Origin: CBDBZL01 sp965213545
GTDB taxonomy: Bacteria; Pseudomonadota; Alphaproteobacteria; Sphingomonadales; Sphingomonadaceae
Length of the DNA stretch: 64,000 bases
Assembly (NCBI GenBank): GCA_965213545.1
Contig: CBDBZL010000002.1
Span: 1,550,001 to 1,614,000, forward strand
Direction: 5' to 3'
The stretch's first letter is position 1. The number at the start of each line of letters is the position of its first letter. Under the pieces are notes generated by a model. It was not told where the DNA came from and ran no database searches. It worked only from the letters and a program-made list of their open reading frames with translations. Made by a program: the position numbers and the translations under genes. Shown piece by piece: positions 37,037 through 45,335 of the stretch.

Positions 37037-37705
37037 ATGCACGACGTTCAGATCCCGCAATATGTCTATGATCGGATTATGGCCAAGCGGGGACGCAAGG
37101 AGGTTTTCGACAGCTTCGAGGCTGCCAAGACCGCGCTTCTCGTCATCGACATGCAGAATTTCTACGTAGCGGAAGTCGATACTTGCAAAGCGATCGTCCC
37201 GAACATCAATCGACTCGCTAAAGCGGTGCGTGACAAGAGCGGCAGCGTATGGTGGGTCATCATGACGGTGGCTGAACGCGAAGGCGACCCCAGCAAGTGG
37301 AGCCTTTACCACGATCATTTTTTCACCGAGACGAAGGGCGCGAACCACAAGAACAATCTTACGCGGGGTGCCGAGGGTCATAAGCTCTATCCCGAACTCG
37401 ACGTGCGCGAGGAAGACCGCCATGCCGACAAAACCCGCTTCAGTCCGTTCGTCCTGAACTCGAGCGATCTGCACGAACGGTTGCAGGCCGACGGGATCGA
37501 AAACCTCATCGTGGTCGGCACGGCGACGAACATGTGCAGCGAATCCACGGCGCGTGACGCGATGATGCTCGATTACAAGGTCGTTATGGTTCTTGATGCG
37601 AATGCGGCGCGCTACGATGAAGACCATCTTGCTGGTCTTACGTCCTTCTATCAGAGCTTCGGCGACGTGCGGACGACCGAAGAAACGATCGCGATGCTCG
37701 ACTGA
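37037..37705 (+). CDS. isochorismatase-fold cysteine hydrolase
   Basis: 222 aa. The catalytic triad of the family is present: Asp38 in ALLVIDMQNFY, Lys132 in HADKTRFSPF, and Cys167 in GTATNMCSESTARDAM. Members hydrolyse amides or imides (nicotinamide, N-carbamoylsarcosine, biuret, ureidoacrylate) or isochorismate. The N-terminal 30 residues before the core are longer than usual. Last gene of the plus-strand block A unit, 21 nt after the propeller gene. With the amine oxidase and amidohydrolase it suggests a nitrogen-containing substrate. Confidence 0.82.
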   Translation: MHDVQIPQYVYDRIMAKRGRKEVFDSFEAAKTALLVIDMQNFYVAEVDTCKAIVPNINRLAKAVRDKSGSVWWVIMTVAEREGDPSKWSLYHDHFFTETKGANHKNNLTRGAEGHKLYPELDVREEDRHADKTRFSPFVLNSSDLHERLQADGIENLIVVGTATNMCSESTARDAMMLDYKVVMVLDANAARYDEDHLAGLTSFYQSFGDVRTTEETIAMLD

Positions 37706-37781
37706 CGGCCGCCTGCCCGCCGCTGCCGGCAGAAGCGGCGGGCCCCTCTCGTCAGCTGCGCGCCGCTATTTGCTGAAGACG

Positions 37782-38654
37782 CTATTTACTGAAGACAACG
37801 GTTTTCGATCCGTTCAACATGACCCGGTCGGCAAGCATGAGTTCGACCGCGCGCGAGAGCACGCGCTGTTCGATATTTCGCCCTTTCCGCACAAGATCGT
37901 CCGGTTCGTCCGCGTGCGACACCGTATCAACGTCCTGCGCAATTATGGGCCCTTCGTCGAGTTCGTCGGTGACGAAATGCGCCGTTGCGCCGATCATCTT
38001 CACGCCGCGCTTATAGGCTTGGTGATAGGGGCGAGCCCCCTTGAAGCTGGGTAGGAAACTGTGGTGAATATTAACGCAGCGGCCCGCAAGCGTCCGGACA
38101 AGTTCCGGCGACAGGATCTGCATGTAGCGCGCGAGCACGACCAGTTCGGCATCGGCGCCTGAGAGCACCTTGCCAATTTTCGCTTCCTGAGAAGATTTCG
38201 TTTCCGGTGTAACTGACAGATGGTGATAAGGAATGTCGCCGAAGGTCGTCAGGTTGAGCGCCAATCGGGGATGGTTCGAAATGATGGCGCGGACGTCCAT
38301 CGCCAGTTCGCCAATTCGCATCCGGTAGAGAAGATCGCCCAGACAATGGTCGAACTTGGATACGAAAACCACCGTCCGCTTGCGATGATCTGCATCGCGC
38401 AGTCCGTAATCCATTCGAAAACGCCCGCAATCGCGTTCGAGCTGCCGTTCGATCGTTTGGCGATCGCACGAAGCCGGCAGTTGCCCGTCGACTCGCATGA
38501 AGAAGCGCAAAGTGTCGGGATCGCGAAACTGCTGCGCCTCGTGAATATTGCCGCCGAGATCAGTAAGGGCTCCGGACACGGCATGGGTGATGCCGATCGC
38601 GTCCTCGCAGGAAAGTGTGAGAATCCAGGACCGCGTCGCCTTGTTATCGGTCAT
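37782..38654 (-). CDS. purU: formyltetrahydrofolate deformylase
   Basis: 290 aa. An N-terminal ACT domain (LTLSCEDAIGITHAVSGALTDLGGNI) is followed by the formyltransferase-like catalytic domain with the Asn-His-Asp set in GRCVNIHHSFLPSFKGARPYHQAY and AHFVTDELDEGPII. It releases formate and free THF from 10-formyl-THF. Its start overlaps the stop of the MetF-like gene (ATGA), and that gene follows the LigM-type demethylase, so the operon regenerates THF after demethylation. Using PurU rather than formyl-THF synthetase makes the last step irreversible and costs no ATP. Confidence 0.93.
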   Translation of the reverse strand: MTDNKATRSWILTLSCEDAIGITHAVSGALTDLGGNIHEAQQFRDPDTLRFFMRVDGQLPASCDRQTIERQLERDCGRFRMDYGLRDADHRKRTVVFVSKFDHCLGDLLYRMRIGELAMDVRAIISNHPRLALNLTTFGDIPYHHLSVTPETKSSQEAKIGKVLSGADAELVVLARYMQILSPELVRTLAGRCVNIHHSFLPSFKGARPYHQAYKRGVKMIGATAHFVTDELDEGPIIAQDVDTVSHADEPDDLVRKGRNIEQRVLSRAVELMLADRVMLNGSKTVVFSK

Positions 38655-39541
38655 GAAGAGATGGCCTCGCTGCGTTCGCCGCTAAGCTGCAGAAAAGCGC
38701 TCGCCCAATTAATCGTCCGCTGGAGCGAGGCGAAAGTGAAGAAATGCACTCCATAAAGATCGAGCGAACGATCGCTTTGCTGGCGGCGCGCAAGAGTCTC
38801 CAACAAGGTCTCGGGGGTTTGCGTACGCAACAGGTTCGCCGCGAACTGGCCGCGACCATGCAGGGCACGCAGCGATTGCCCGACCCCGCAGATCGCCGCA
38901 TATTTCAGCAACGTGGCCGCTTTGGCGGGACCGGCGATCCCTATCCTGATCTTTGCTTTCACCCCCCTTTCCCGCAAGCGCAGAACGTAGTCGGCAATAA
39001 CGTCGCCATCGAAACAGAGCTGGCTTACCAGCAGAACGTCGAACCCAAGACGCTCCGCAGCCTTCAGCTTTGACATCAGGGCCTTGTCGAGACTTTCATC
39101 GGAAATGCGCGGATGGCCTTCGGGATAGCAGGCGATCGATATACGCCTGATCCCGTTCCCCTCCAGCACGCCAGAATTGAGAATATCCAGGCTCGAACTG
39201 AAGTCGCCTTCGCAAACGTCACGATCGCCCGCCAAAATGAGGGCGCGGTCCACCTGCGCAAAATCTACCAGATTGCGAACGAGCTTATCGAGTTCGGCCC
39301 TGTCGCGCAGTTTGCGCGCCACAATATGCGGGACGGGCCGCAAGCCGAGCTCGTTCAGCCGCCTTGCGACATCTAACTGGTCTTCCGCGACGTCTTTCGG
39401 AAGCGCGGCGATATAGACCCGTGAGCCGGGCGGCATCAATTTCGAAGCTGTGTCGAGCGCCTTGCGATCCGGCGTCGTCACTTCAGCTGAATATCCGCTC
39501 AACAGGCGAGCCATATCGGCCCGGAAAGGCAGATCGGTCAT
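38651..39541 (-). CDS. metF: methylenetetrahydrofolate reductase of the demethylase operon
   Basis: 296 aa. A divergent MTHFR: PPGSRVYIAALPKDVAEDQ, LRPVPHIVARKLRDRAELD, RALILAGDRDV and ISIACYPEGHPRI are the family blocks. Unlike the biosynthetic metF at 6177 it should run in the oxidative direction, from methyl-THF (made by the demethylase) to methylene-THF. Alternative starts are GTG 39544 and TTG 39550; 15 nt separate ATG 39541 from the demethylase stop. The same metF-next-to-ligM pairing is known from Sphingobium sp. SYK-6. Confidence 0.87.
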   Translation of the reverse strand: MTDLPFRADMARLLSGYSAEVTTPDRKALDTASKLMPPGSRVYIAALPKDVAEDQLDVARRLNELGLRPVPHIVARKLRDRAELDKLVRNLVDFAQVDRALILAGDRDVCEGDFSSSLDILNSGVLEGNGIRRISIACYPEGHPRISDESLDKALMSKLKAAERLGFDVLLVSQLCFDGDVIADYVLRLRERGVKAKIRIGIAGPAKAATLLKYAAICGVGQSLRALHGRGQFAANLLRTQTPETLLETLARRQQSDRSLDLYGVHFFTFASLQRTINWASAFLQLSGERSEAISS

Positions 39542-39556
39542 CACGAGCAAATCTCG

Positions 39557-40927
39557 CTACGCGGCCCAGCTTTTGTACGACTTCCTTGTCTCTTCCGATA
39601 TCGGACATTCGGCGACGGTAACGCCCATTTCCGTCTGCATATGCCGCTCGACGACCGGCTTGCGGCTGCCGCCATCGGGTTCGCCCCACAGCACTTTCAA
39701 TTCGCGGCCCTGAGTGGCCACTTCAGGCTCGAGAAGGCAAAGCGATATCCACCGGCGGAAGTTCGACGAATAGACCGGATAGAAGGATATCCCGACCTGC
39801 CGACCCTTATCGAGCACGGCGTCATAGGGGTAGGTCGCGTAATGCGACGCCGGCATGTCCATGAACTTATACCGGTCGCCTTCGTTGAACAGCGAACCGA
39901 AGACGCGGATGACGTCTTCGGGCTCCCAAATGAGCGTCATCTTCTTTTTGTGCGGTCGATCGCGCATCGCTTCGAGCGCCTCGCGGCCGACGAAGTCATG
40001 GTCGAACTGCACAATATGCGAATAGCCGAGATCGAAAGGCGAAAGATAATAGTCGTCGGCGCGATCGCAGACCATGCTGCCGCCGAGCGACGCGTTCGCC
40101 TCGAACCCGTTGGCGGGCAGCCATTCGCGGTAGGCGCGCATGGCTTCGCCGGTGTAGATCGCCGGCAGTTCCGACGGGATCCAGCCCGATTCATGCGCCA
40201 CGGTGGAATAGGTTTTTGAGCCGGCGAGAAGCATTCCATGATCGCGTCCGGCTTCGATAATGGCGCCGCGAACCTCCTCGTACCATTCGAACGGACCAAA
40301 AAGCTCCAGACCCGGCGCGCCCGCCATCCCATGACGCAAGGCGCGCACCGAACGTCCGGCAATGTCGATTTTGCCCATCCCGAAAAAGCGAAAGCCGGTT
40401 ATCGGAGCGCCGTTCAGCTGTTCGAGAATATCCCAGGCGGTCGGACCCTGGACTTCAAACCGGAAGAACTTGCGGTTGCTGTCGCTGTCGAGGCTGCGGT
40501 CGTCCTTGACGACCTTAACGTCATAGTCGCCGGTTTCCGCGTGATACTGGACCCAGTTTCCCGCATTCGGACGGTTGACGATGCTGACCTTGTTTTCCTC
40601 GAGCCCGAAAAGAACCGAATTACCGATCAGGTAACCGTCCTGGTTGCAAACGATGATCTGCTTTGCTTTGTTGCGTCCGAAGTTCGCAAAACTGTTCACG
40701 GCAAGATCGGACAGCAGGCGGTGGACGTCGGGTCCTTCGAAATAATGGTCGGTCATGTGTAATGACTGATCAAACAATACGGCGGTCTTGCGAAACGCCT
40801 CCTGTTCGTCACGCCAATTCGAAAATTCGGCCTTGATCGGAAACTGGTAAGGCCCGCCCTCCGCGTTGCGCAGCATCGTCACAGGATCGCCGGCCGCGTC
40901 GATCTTGTCCTGAAGGCTTTTCGTCAT
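39557..40927 (-). CDS. THF-dependent aryl methyl ether O-demethylase, LigM/DesA type
   Basis: 456 aa GcvT-fold protein. It matches LigM in block after block: EFSNWRDEQ, VLFDQSLHM, NRPNAGNWVQYHAETGDYDV, LRHGMAGAPGLE, HESGWIPSELPAIYTGEAMRAYREWLP and the C-terminal LWGEPDGGSRK. LigM moves the methyl of vanillate or 3-O-methylgallate to THF; DesA does so for syringate. The substrate of this copy is not decided by sequence. A 54-codon upstream open stretch is ignored because ATG 40927 gives the family start. First gene of ligM - metF - purU, behind a GntR regulator. Confidence 0.85.
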   Translation of the reverse strand: MTKSLQDKIDAAGDPVTMLRNAEGGPYQFPIKAEFSNWRDEQEAFRKTAVLFDQSLHMTDHYFEGPDVHRLLSDLAVNSFANFGRNKAKQIIVCNQDGYLIGNSVLFGLEENKVSIVNRPNAGNWVQYHAETGDYDVKVVKDDRSLDSDSNRKFFRFEVQGPTAWDILEQLNGAPITGFRFFGMGKIDIAGRSVRALRHGMAGAPGLELFGPFEWYEEVRGAIIEAGRDHGMLLAGSKTYSTVAHESGWIPSELPAIYTGEAMRAYREWLPANGFEANASLGGSMVCDRADDYYLSPFDLGYSHIVQFDHDFVGREALEAMRDRPHKKKMTLIWEPEDVIRVFGSLFNEGDRYKFMDMPASHYATYPYDAVLDKGRQVGISFYPVYSSNFRRWISLCLLEPEVATQGRELKVLWGEPDGGSRKPVVERHMQTEMGVTVAECPISEETRKSYKSWAA

Positions 40928-41008
40928 GTTCGGGTTCTCGCCTGCTATCCATGTTGTTGATGACGGCGTATGCAGGACGTCTACCCATCCGCACGCCGCT
41001 ATCCCAGC

Positions 41009-41020
41009 ATGATAATACAA
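41009..41020 (-). promoter_or_regulatory. candidate HutC/GntR operator before the demethylase
   Basis: On the minus strand CTTGTATTATCAT, fitting the motif CTTGTA-N4-CA(A/T) shared with sites at 41851, 45281 and 46488. It lies 82 nt upstream of the demethylase start, in the 136-bp gap after the regulator gene. Confidence 0.4.
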
Positions 41021-41063
41021 GTTTTGCCCTTCGCAACCCCGAAAGAATGCGATCGATCCAGAG

Positions 41064-41798
41064 TTAATAACCAAACTGTCTAGCGTCAATCGTGCTGGTG
41101 TAGTTGAACCTCGAACCGGCGAAGGTGAAGCGCGACATCGTGACGACCCTGCCCTTGAACCGGTTGGTCCTTTCGAGAAGAAGGCAGGGGTCGCCGGGGT
41201 TCAGCTCCAGTCGACCACAGGTTGTCGGGTCAGGAATGATGGCGCTCAACGTGGTGGTCAGCAGACCCAGCTCGGTATGCCGGCTGAAATAGGCGTATAG
41301 GCTTTCCTTCGAAAAATCCTTTTGCAGGAAATTAGGAAACACGTCGCAACGCGCGTAACGATCTTCGATCGCGATCGGAGCGGCACCGTTGCGCTGCAAA
41401 AGGACGGCTTGGAAAACAGGTTCATCGGCCGCGAGCTCGAGGAAGTTTCGAACGTCCGGTTCGGGCACGAACTGGCGCTGGATGAGCACTTCGGTGCTCG
41501 GCTCGCCGCCTTGCAGCCGAATCTCGTCGGCAAGGTCGGTAACGTGGAAAAGCGGGAAGCCGCGGGTTTTTTCCGAAACGAAGGTTCCCGATCCTTGTAC
41601 CCGGTCGAGCAACCCTTCCGAGACGAGCTCGCGCATAGCGCGTTGCACCGTAAGCCGCGACACGTCGAACCGCTGCGCGAGCGCATTTTCCGATTCGGTT
41701 TTATCGCCGACTTCAAGTTTTCCGGAACGTATCTGATCAAGCAGGTAGTCTTTGATAACCTTATAACGCGGCCTGGAGGCGACCTTGGCGATCGGCAT
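41064..41798 (-). CDS. GntR-family regulator, HutC subfamily
   Basis: 244 aa. The winged helix (KVIKDYLLDQIRSGKLEVGDKTESENALAQRFDVSRLTVQRAMRELVSEGLL, residues about 13-65 in all) is followed by a UTRA effector domain (GFPLFHVTDLADEIRLQG, IEDRYARCDVFPNFL, LLLERTNRF). HutC-type repressors bind TTGTNNNNACAA-like sites and release on binding a pathway metabolite. It is encoded directly upstream of, and in line with, the demethylase operon and is its likely regulator. Confidence 0.88.
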   Translation of the reverse strand: MPIAKVASRPRYKVIKDYLLDQIRSGKLEVGDKTESENALAQRFDVSRLTVQRAMRELVSEGLLDRVQGSGTFVSEKTRGFPLFHVTDLADEIRLQGGEPSTEVLIQRQFVPEPDVRNFLELAADEPVFQAVLLQRNGAAPIAIEDRYARCDVFPNFLQKDFSKESLYAYFSRHTELGLLTTTLSAIIPDPTTCGRLELNPGDPCLLLERTNRFKGRVVTMSRFTFAGSRFNYTSTIDARQFGY

Positions 41799-41850
41799 TG
41801 CAACTTCTTCCCGCCCAATATATTTTTGGCGAGCCGCTAGCCGTTCGGGC

Positions 41851-41862
41851 TTGTATAGTCAA
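41851..41862 (+). promoter_or_regulatory. candidate HutC/GntR operator before the regulator gene
   Basis: CTTGTATAGTCAA, 53 nt upstream of the regulator start. Right beside it is a second palindrome, ACCAGG-CAA-CCTGGT (41863-41877). Autoregulation is likely if the motif is real. Confidence 0.4.
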
Positions 41863-42097
41863 ACCAGGCAACCTGGTGCCCGCCGCGGCCGTATGCTTGG
41901 CTTCGTCGTTTGGACGGCAATTTCCTGAACGCGGCATGTCGACACGATGCAAAGCAACGCTTCGCCCCCGACGGCCCGCCCCGTACGCAACGTCATAGCA
42001 CACCGTTGTTGCCGGCCGGCTTGCGATCGCGGCATGGCACTCAGGTCGCCCTGATGGTCAAGATCGATTCGTCGGACGCAAGGTAAGGTCCGCTTGA

Positions 42098-43063
42098 ATG
42101 TCATCTTCGGACAGCTCTGAACGCATCGGCGAACGGCGGGTGATGGGACCTGCGAAGATCGTGACTGGCGCAATCTTCATCGGATGCGCTCCTGTCACCG
42201 TTCGCTTCGGGATCAACATGGGCGAGGATGGATTGGGGCCGTTCGCAATCGCCTTCTGGCGGTTTGTCATCGCGATCCCCATCCTGTTCGCGATATTGAT
42301 CGTGCGCGATCGCTCCCTGCCACCGCGGCCGAACCGCTTCGTAATCGTAGCAGGCGTCTGCTTTGCCGCCGACCTCGCGCTATGGCATGTCGCAGTGGGC
42401 ATCACCACGGTCGCTAACTCGACCTTTCTCGTCAACCTCGGAAATATGTGCCTCGGGTTCACCGCGTGGCTCGTTCTGAAGGAACGTCCGAGCCGCTTGT
42501 GGTTCTACGCCCTGCCTTTCGCCATTCTTGGCGCCGCGCTGTTGTCGCAGGGCGGCGCGGGCGGACTGCTTGGCGGCGCGGGCGAGGTTCCGCCCACCGG
42601 CGCGCGCTCTCCCGATTGGCGCGGCGACCTGCTGGCGCTCGGCGCGGCGATCTTCGCGGCATGCTACATGCTCAGCTCAAAGATTGCGCGCCTGCGTTTC
42701 GACGGACTGCTCACGGTGTTTTATGTCTGCATCGCGGGGTCGATCTTCAGCGCGTTACTCGTCATCCTCGCGAGTGAAAGTTTCATTCCGCCAAGTTCGC
42801 AGGCGATGGCGGTTCCGGTTTTCCTTGCAATAGTCGTGCAGGTTGCAGGACAATGGCTCCTGCTTAGCGGGCTTGGCCAAACCCACGGCGCGGTTGTCGC
42901 CATGCTGTTTCTCATACAGCCGCTTACAGCTGCACTGTTATCGACCTGGATATTCAGCGAAATCCCCTCGCCGCTTCAGATTGTTGGCGGCGCGCTTATC
43001 TTGCTGACCGTCTGGGTGATCGGTCAATCCGATCAGGATAAGAACCGCGCGACGCCGGACTGA
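42098..43063 (+). CDS. EamA/DMT-family transporter
   Basis: 321 aa with ten hydrophobic segments and the two EamA repeats: AIFIGCAPVTVRFGINMGEDGLGPFAIAFWRF in the first half and GQWLLLSGLGQTHGAVVAMLFLIQPLTAALLSTWIF in the second. DMT proteins usually export small metabolites. A Gly-rich cytoplasmic loop (about residues 150-170) lies between the repeats. It is divergent from the GntR gene across 300 bp that hold no other gene. Probable role: export of an intermediate. Confidence 0.85.
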   Translation: MSSSDSSERIGERRVMGPAKIVTGAIFIGCAPVTVRFGINMGEDGLGPFAIAFWRFVIAIPILFAILIVRDRSLPPRPNRFVIVAGVCFAADLALWHVAVGITTVANSTFLVNLGNMCLGFTAWLVLKERPSRLWFYALPFAILGAALLSQGGAGGLLGGAGEVPPTGARSPDWRGDLLALGAAIFAACYMLSSKIARLRFDGLLTVFYVCIAGSIFSALLVILASESFIPPSSQAMAVPVFLAIVVQVAGQWLLLSGLGQTHGAVVAMLFLIQPLTAALLSTWIFSEIPSPLQIVGGALILLTVWVIGQSDQDKNRATPD

Positions 43064-43094
43064 ATGAGCACAGGCCTCGCTGCCGCTTAGCGCG

Positions 43095-43571
43095 TCACCT
43101 CAGACGCAGCACCGCGTCTATTTCGACGGTCTGGCGCTTCACAAGCGCCGCGACCCCGATCGTCGAGCGCGTATGCACACCGGCCGGGTCGCCGAACACT
43201 TCATAAAACAGGTCTGACGCTCCGTTGATCACGCCGTTCATGGCATCGAACTCCGGTGCCGAATAGACATAGCCCTTTAGGTTCACGACTTCTTCAATGC
43301 GATCGAGTTCGTCGATCACATCACGGACCGTGGCGAGCAACTTCAAGCCCAGCGCCTTTGCAGTTTCATAGGCCTGCTCGGGCGACACCTCATCGGGCAC
43401 CCTTCCATGACGGACAACGTCGGTGGTTTCGAGCAGGTCGGAGCCATGGCCGGAGACATACACCATTGAACCGACGACCTTTGCCGCAGTTCGGTTCGGG
43501 CTCGGCAGCCGCAAGGGTTCTGGCAGGCTCAAACCAAGTTCCGCGAGACGATCTTCAACTTTCGATGACAT
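43095..43571 (-). CDS. RidA/YjgF-family protein
   Basis: 158 aa from the ATG beginning MSSKVEDRLAELG; ATGs at 43595 and further upstream are also open. RidA marks are VYVSGHGSDL near the start, VNLKGYVYSAPEF and the end VGVAALVKRQTVEIDAVLRL. The usual arginine of active RidA, near the end in ...ARxxVxxxxLP, appears altered (THTRSTIGVAALVKRQ keeps HTRS). RidA deaminates reactive enamines/imines, which would be useful if an amine is oxidised in this island. Confidence 0.82.
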   Translation of the reverse strand: MSSKVEDRLAELGLSLPEPLRLPSPNRTAAKVVGSMVYVSGHGSDLLETTDVVRHGRVPDEVSPEQAYETAKALGLKLLATVRDVIDELDRIEEVVNLKGYVYSAPEFDAMNGVINGASDLFYEVFGDPAGVHTRSTIGVAALVKRQTVEIDAVLRLR

Positions 43572-43786
43572 GCTTTCCGGCGCCTTTCCTGACATTATCC
43601 TACCGCGCAACGAACTGGCGGGCGAACGGGCGATCTTTCATCCTTGAAGATCGTCGAAAACCTCTCGCGCCTCATTCTCCGGTCGCTGCCGCAGACCCTT
43701 TCCAAGGCACGAGGAAGTCCGTCACAAGCCGATAATTAACTGGTCACGCCGTTACGTGATGTCGACAAGGCTTTGGCAAAGCCGAT

Positions 43787-45223
43787 CTAACCCGGATAGG
43801 CGCGCGATCCTTCTTGCCATGTAACCCACTTAACTTCGGTCATCTCGTCGATGTAGGATTTGGTGCTTTCGCGTCCGATACCGCTCTGCTTGACGCCGCC
43901 GAAGGGCGCCTGGGGCTCGCACTGCATGGTAGTGGCGTTCACATGCACCATGCCCGACTTGATTTCGCGCACGGCGCGCAACGCATGGTCGATGTTCTTC
44001 GTCATCACAGCCGCGGACAACCCAAAGCGCGTAGCGTTGGCGAGTTCGATGGCGTGATCGAGATCGCGCGCCCTGGAAATGGCAACGACCGGCGCGAACA
44101 GTTCTTCCTGGAAAATCTCGGCGCCTGGCTCGACGTCCTTGAGCAAGGTCGCCTCGAAGAACGGGCCGTCATGCCTCCCCCCGCATAGAAGCGTTGCGCC
44201 TTCGGCCGTGGCGCGGTCGACCATGGACTTGACGTCGGCGGCCTTCGCCTTGCTGATCAACGGACCCAGGGCGACCGATGTGTCTTGCGGATCGCCAACC
44301 TTTATCTTCTTGGTCCGCTCGGTCAGCTTCTCGACGAAGGCGTCGAAAATGCCTTCTTGAACGATCAGCCGCGAGCTTGCCATGCAGGTCTGACCCTGGT
44401 TGCCGAAACCACCGAAAAGCGCGGCGTTCACCGCATCGTCGAGGTCGGCGTCGTCGAGCACGAGAAGCGGTCCCTTTCCGCCCAGCTCAAGACATACGCG
44501 CTTGAATTTCGCCGCCGCCTGCATGGCGATCCTGCGCCCGGTCGCGGTCGATCCGGTGAAAGTGACCATGTCGACGCCATCATGTTCGACCAGCGCGCTA
44601 CCCACCTCGCCATCTCCCGGAAGCACCGACAACAGGCCCGTCGGCAACCCGGCTTCCTCAAAGATTTCGGCGATCAACAGACCGCTGATCGGGGTCGTCT
44701 CGGCGGGTTTCAGGATAATGGCGTTGCCCGTCGCGAGCGCCGACGACACCTTCACCATCGCCAGCACCAGCGGAAAATTGAAGGGCGCAATGGCCGCAAC
44801 CACTCCGAGCGGCTCGCGGATCGTCATCGACAGTAGACCGGGTACGTCCGAGGGTATCGTTTCGCCGCAGATGCGGCGGCAGTCTCCGGCCTTGGCGCGC
44901 AGATCCTGAACCGTGTGCAAGACGTTGTAGATGCCGTTTCCGATCGTGCAGCCCATCTCCTTAACCAGGCTCGCACCAACTTCGTCGATCCGGCGTTCGA
45001 AGATGTCCGCGGCGCGCAGCAACATCGCTTCACGCTCGCTGGGACCTGCGAGAGCCCACGCCTTTTGCGCATGGCGAGCCTTTTCGACAGCCTTGTCGAC
45101 ATGGGCGGGAGTGGCGAACGCTACCTTGGCGAACGGCTCGTCATCCGCCGGATTGACATCGTCTTTCCAGACGACGCCGTCACTTCGCCATTCACCGCCA
45201 AGATATAAGGGCCATTCGCGCAT
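43787..45223 (-). CDS. aldehyde dehydrogenase, vanillin/benzaldehyde dehydrogenase-like
   Basis: 478 aa from ATG 45223, with GAGGA 5 nt upstream. NAD(P)+-dependent ALDH with the catalytic glutamate in LELGGKGPLLVL and the catalytic cysteine in GGFGNQGQTCMASSRLIV, plus the substrate-entry block PFNFPLVLAM. The overall match (a short N-terminus, the ICGETIPSD block) is to the aromatic aldehyde group that includes LigV and Vdh. Divergent from the alcohol dehydrogenase gene, with which it would oxidise an aryl alcohol through the aldehyde to the acid. Confidence 0.83.
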   Translation of the reverse strand: MREWPLYLGGEWRSDGVVWKDDVNPADDEPFAKVAFATPAHVDKAVEKARHAQKAWALAGPSEREAMLLRAADIFERRIDEVGASLVKEMGCTIGNGIYNVLHTVQDLRAKAGDCRRICGETIPSDVPGLLSMTIREPLGVVAAIAPFNFPLVLAMVKVSSALATGNAIILKPAETTPISGLLIAEIFEEAGLPTGLLSVLPGDGEVGSALVEHDGVDMVTFTGSTATGRRIAMQAAAKFKRVCLELGGKGPLLVLDDADLDDAVNAALFGGFGNQGQTCMASSRLIVQEGIFDAFVEKLTERTKKIKVGDPQDTSVALGPLISKAKAADVKSMVDRATAEGATLLCGGRHDGPFFEATLLKDVEPGAEIFQEELFAPVVAISRARDLDHAIELANATRFGLSAAVMTKNIDHALRAVREIKSGMVHVNATTMQCEPQAPFGGVKQSGIGRESTKSYIDEMTEVKWVTWQEGSRAYPG

Positions 45224-45280
45224 CGGTTCCTCGGGTTCCTCGCTTGGTGCTCTGACGAGAACTAAACTCCTTCTAACATC

Positions 45281-45292
45281 TTGTAAATACAT
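45281..45292 (+). promoter_or_regulatory. candidate HutC/GntR operator between the two dehydrogenase genes
   Basis: CTTGTAAATACAT, in the 112-bp divergent promoter; the core TGTA-AA-TACA is an inverted repeat. It lies 43 nt before the alcohol dehydrogenase start and 57 nt before the aldehyde dehydrogenase start. Confidence 0.45.
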
Positions 45293-45335
45293 CTACATGG
45301 GGTAATCTCCGGTGCGGACCTGGAAGGACTATGAG

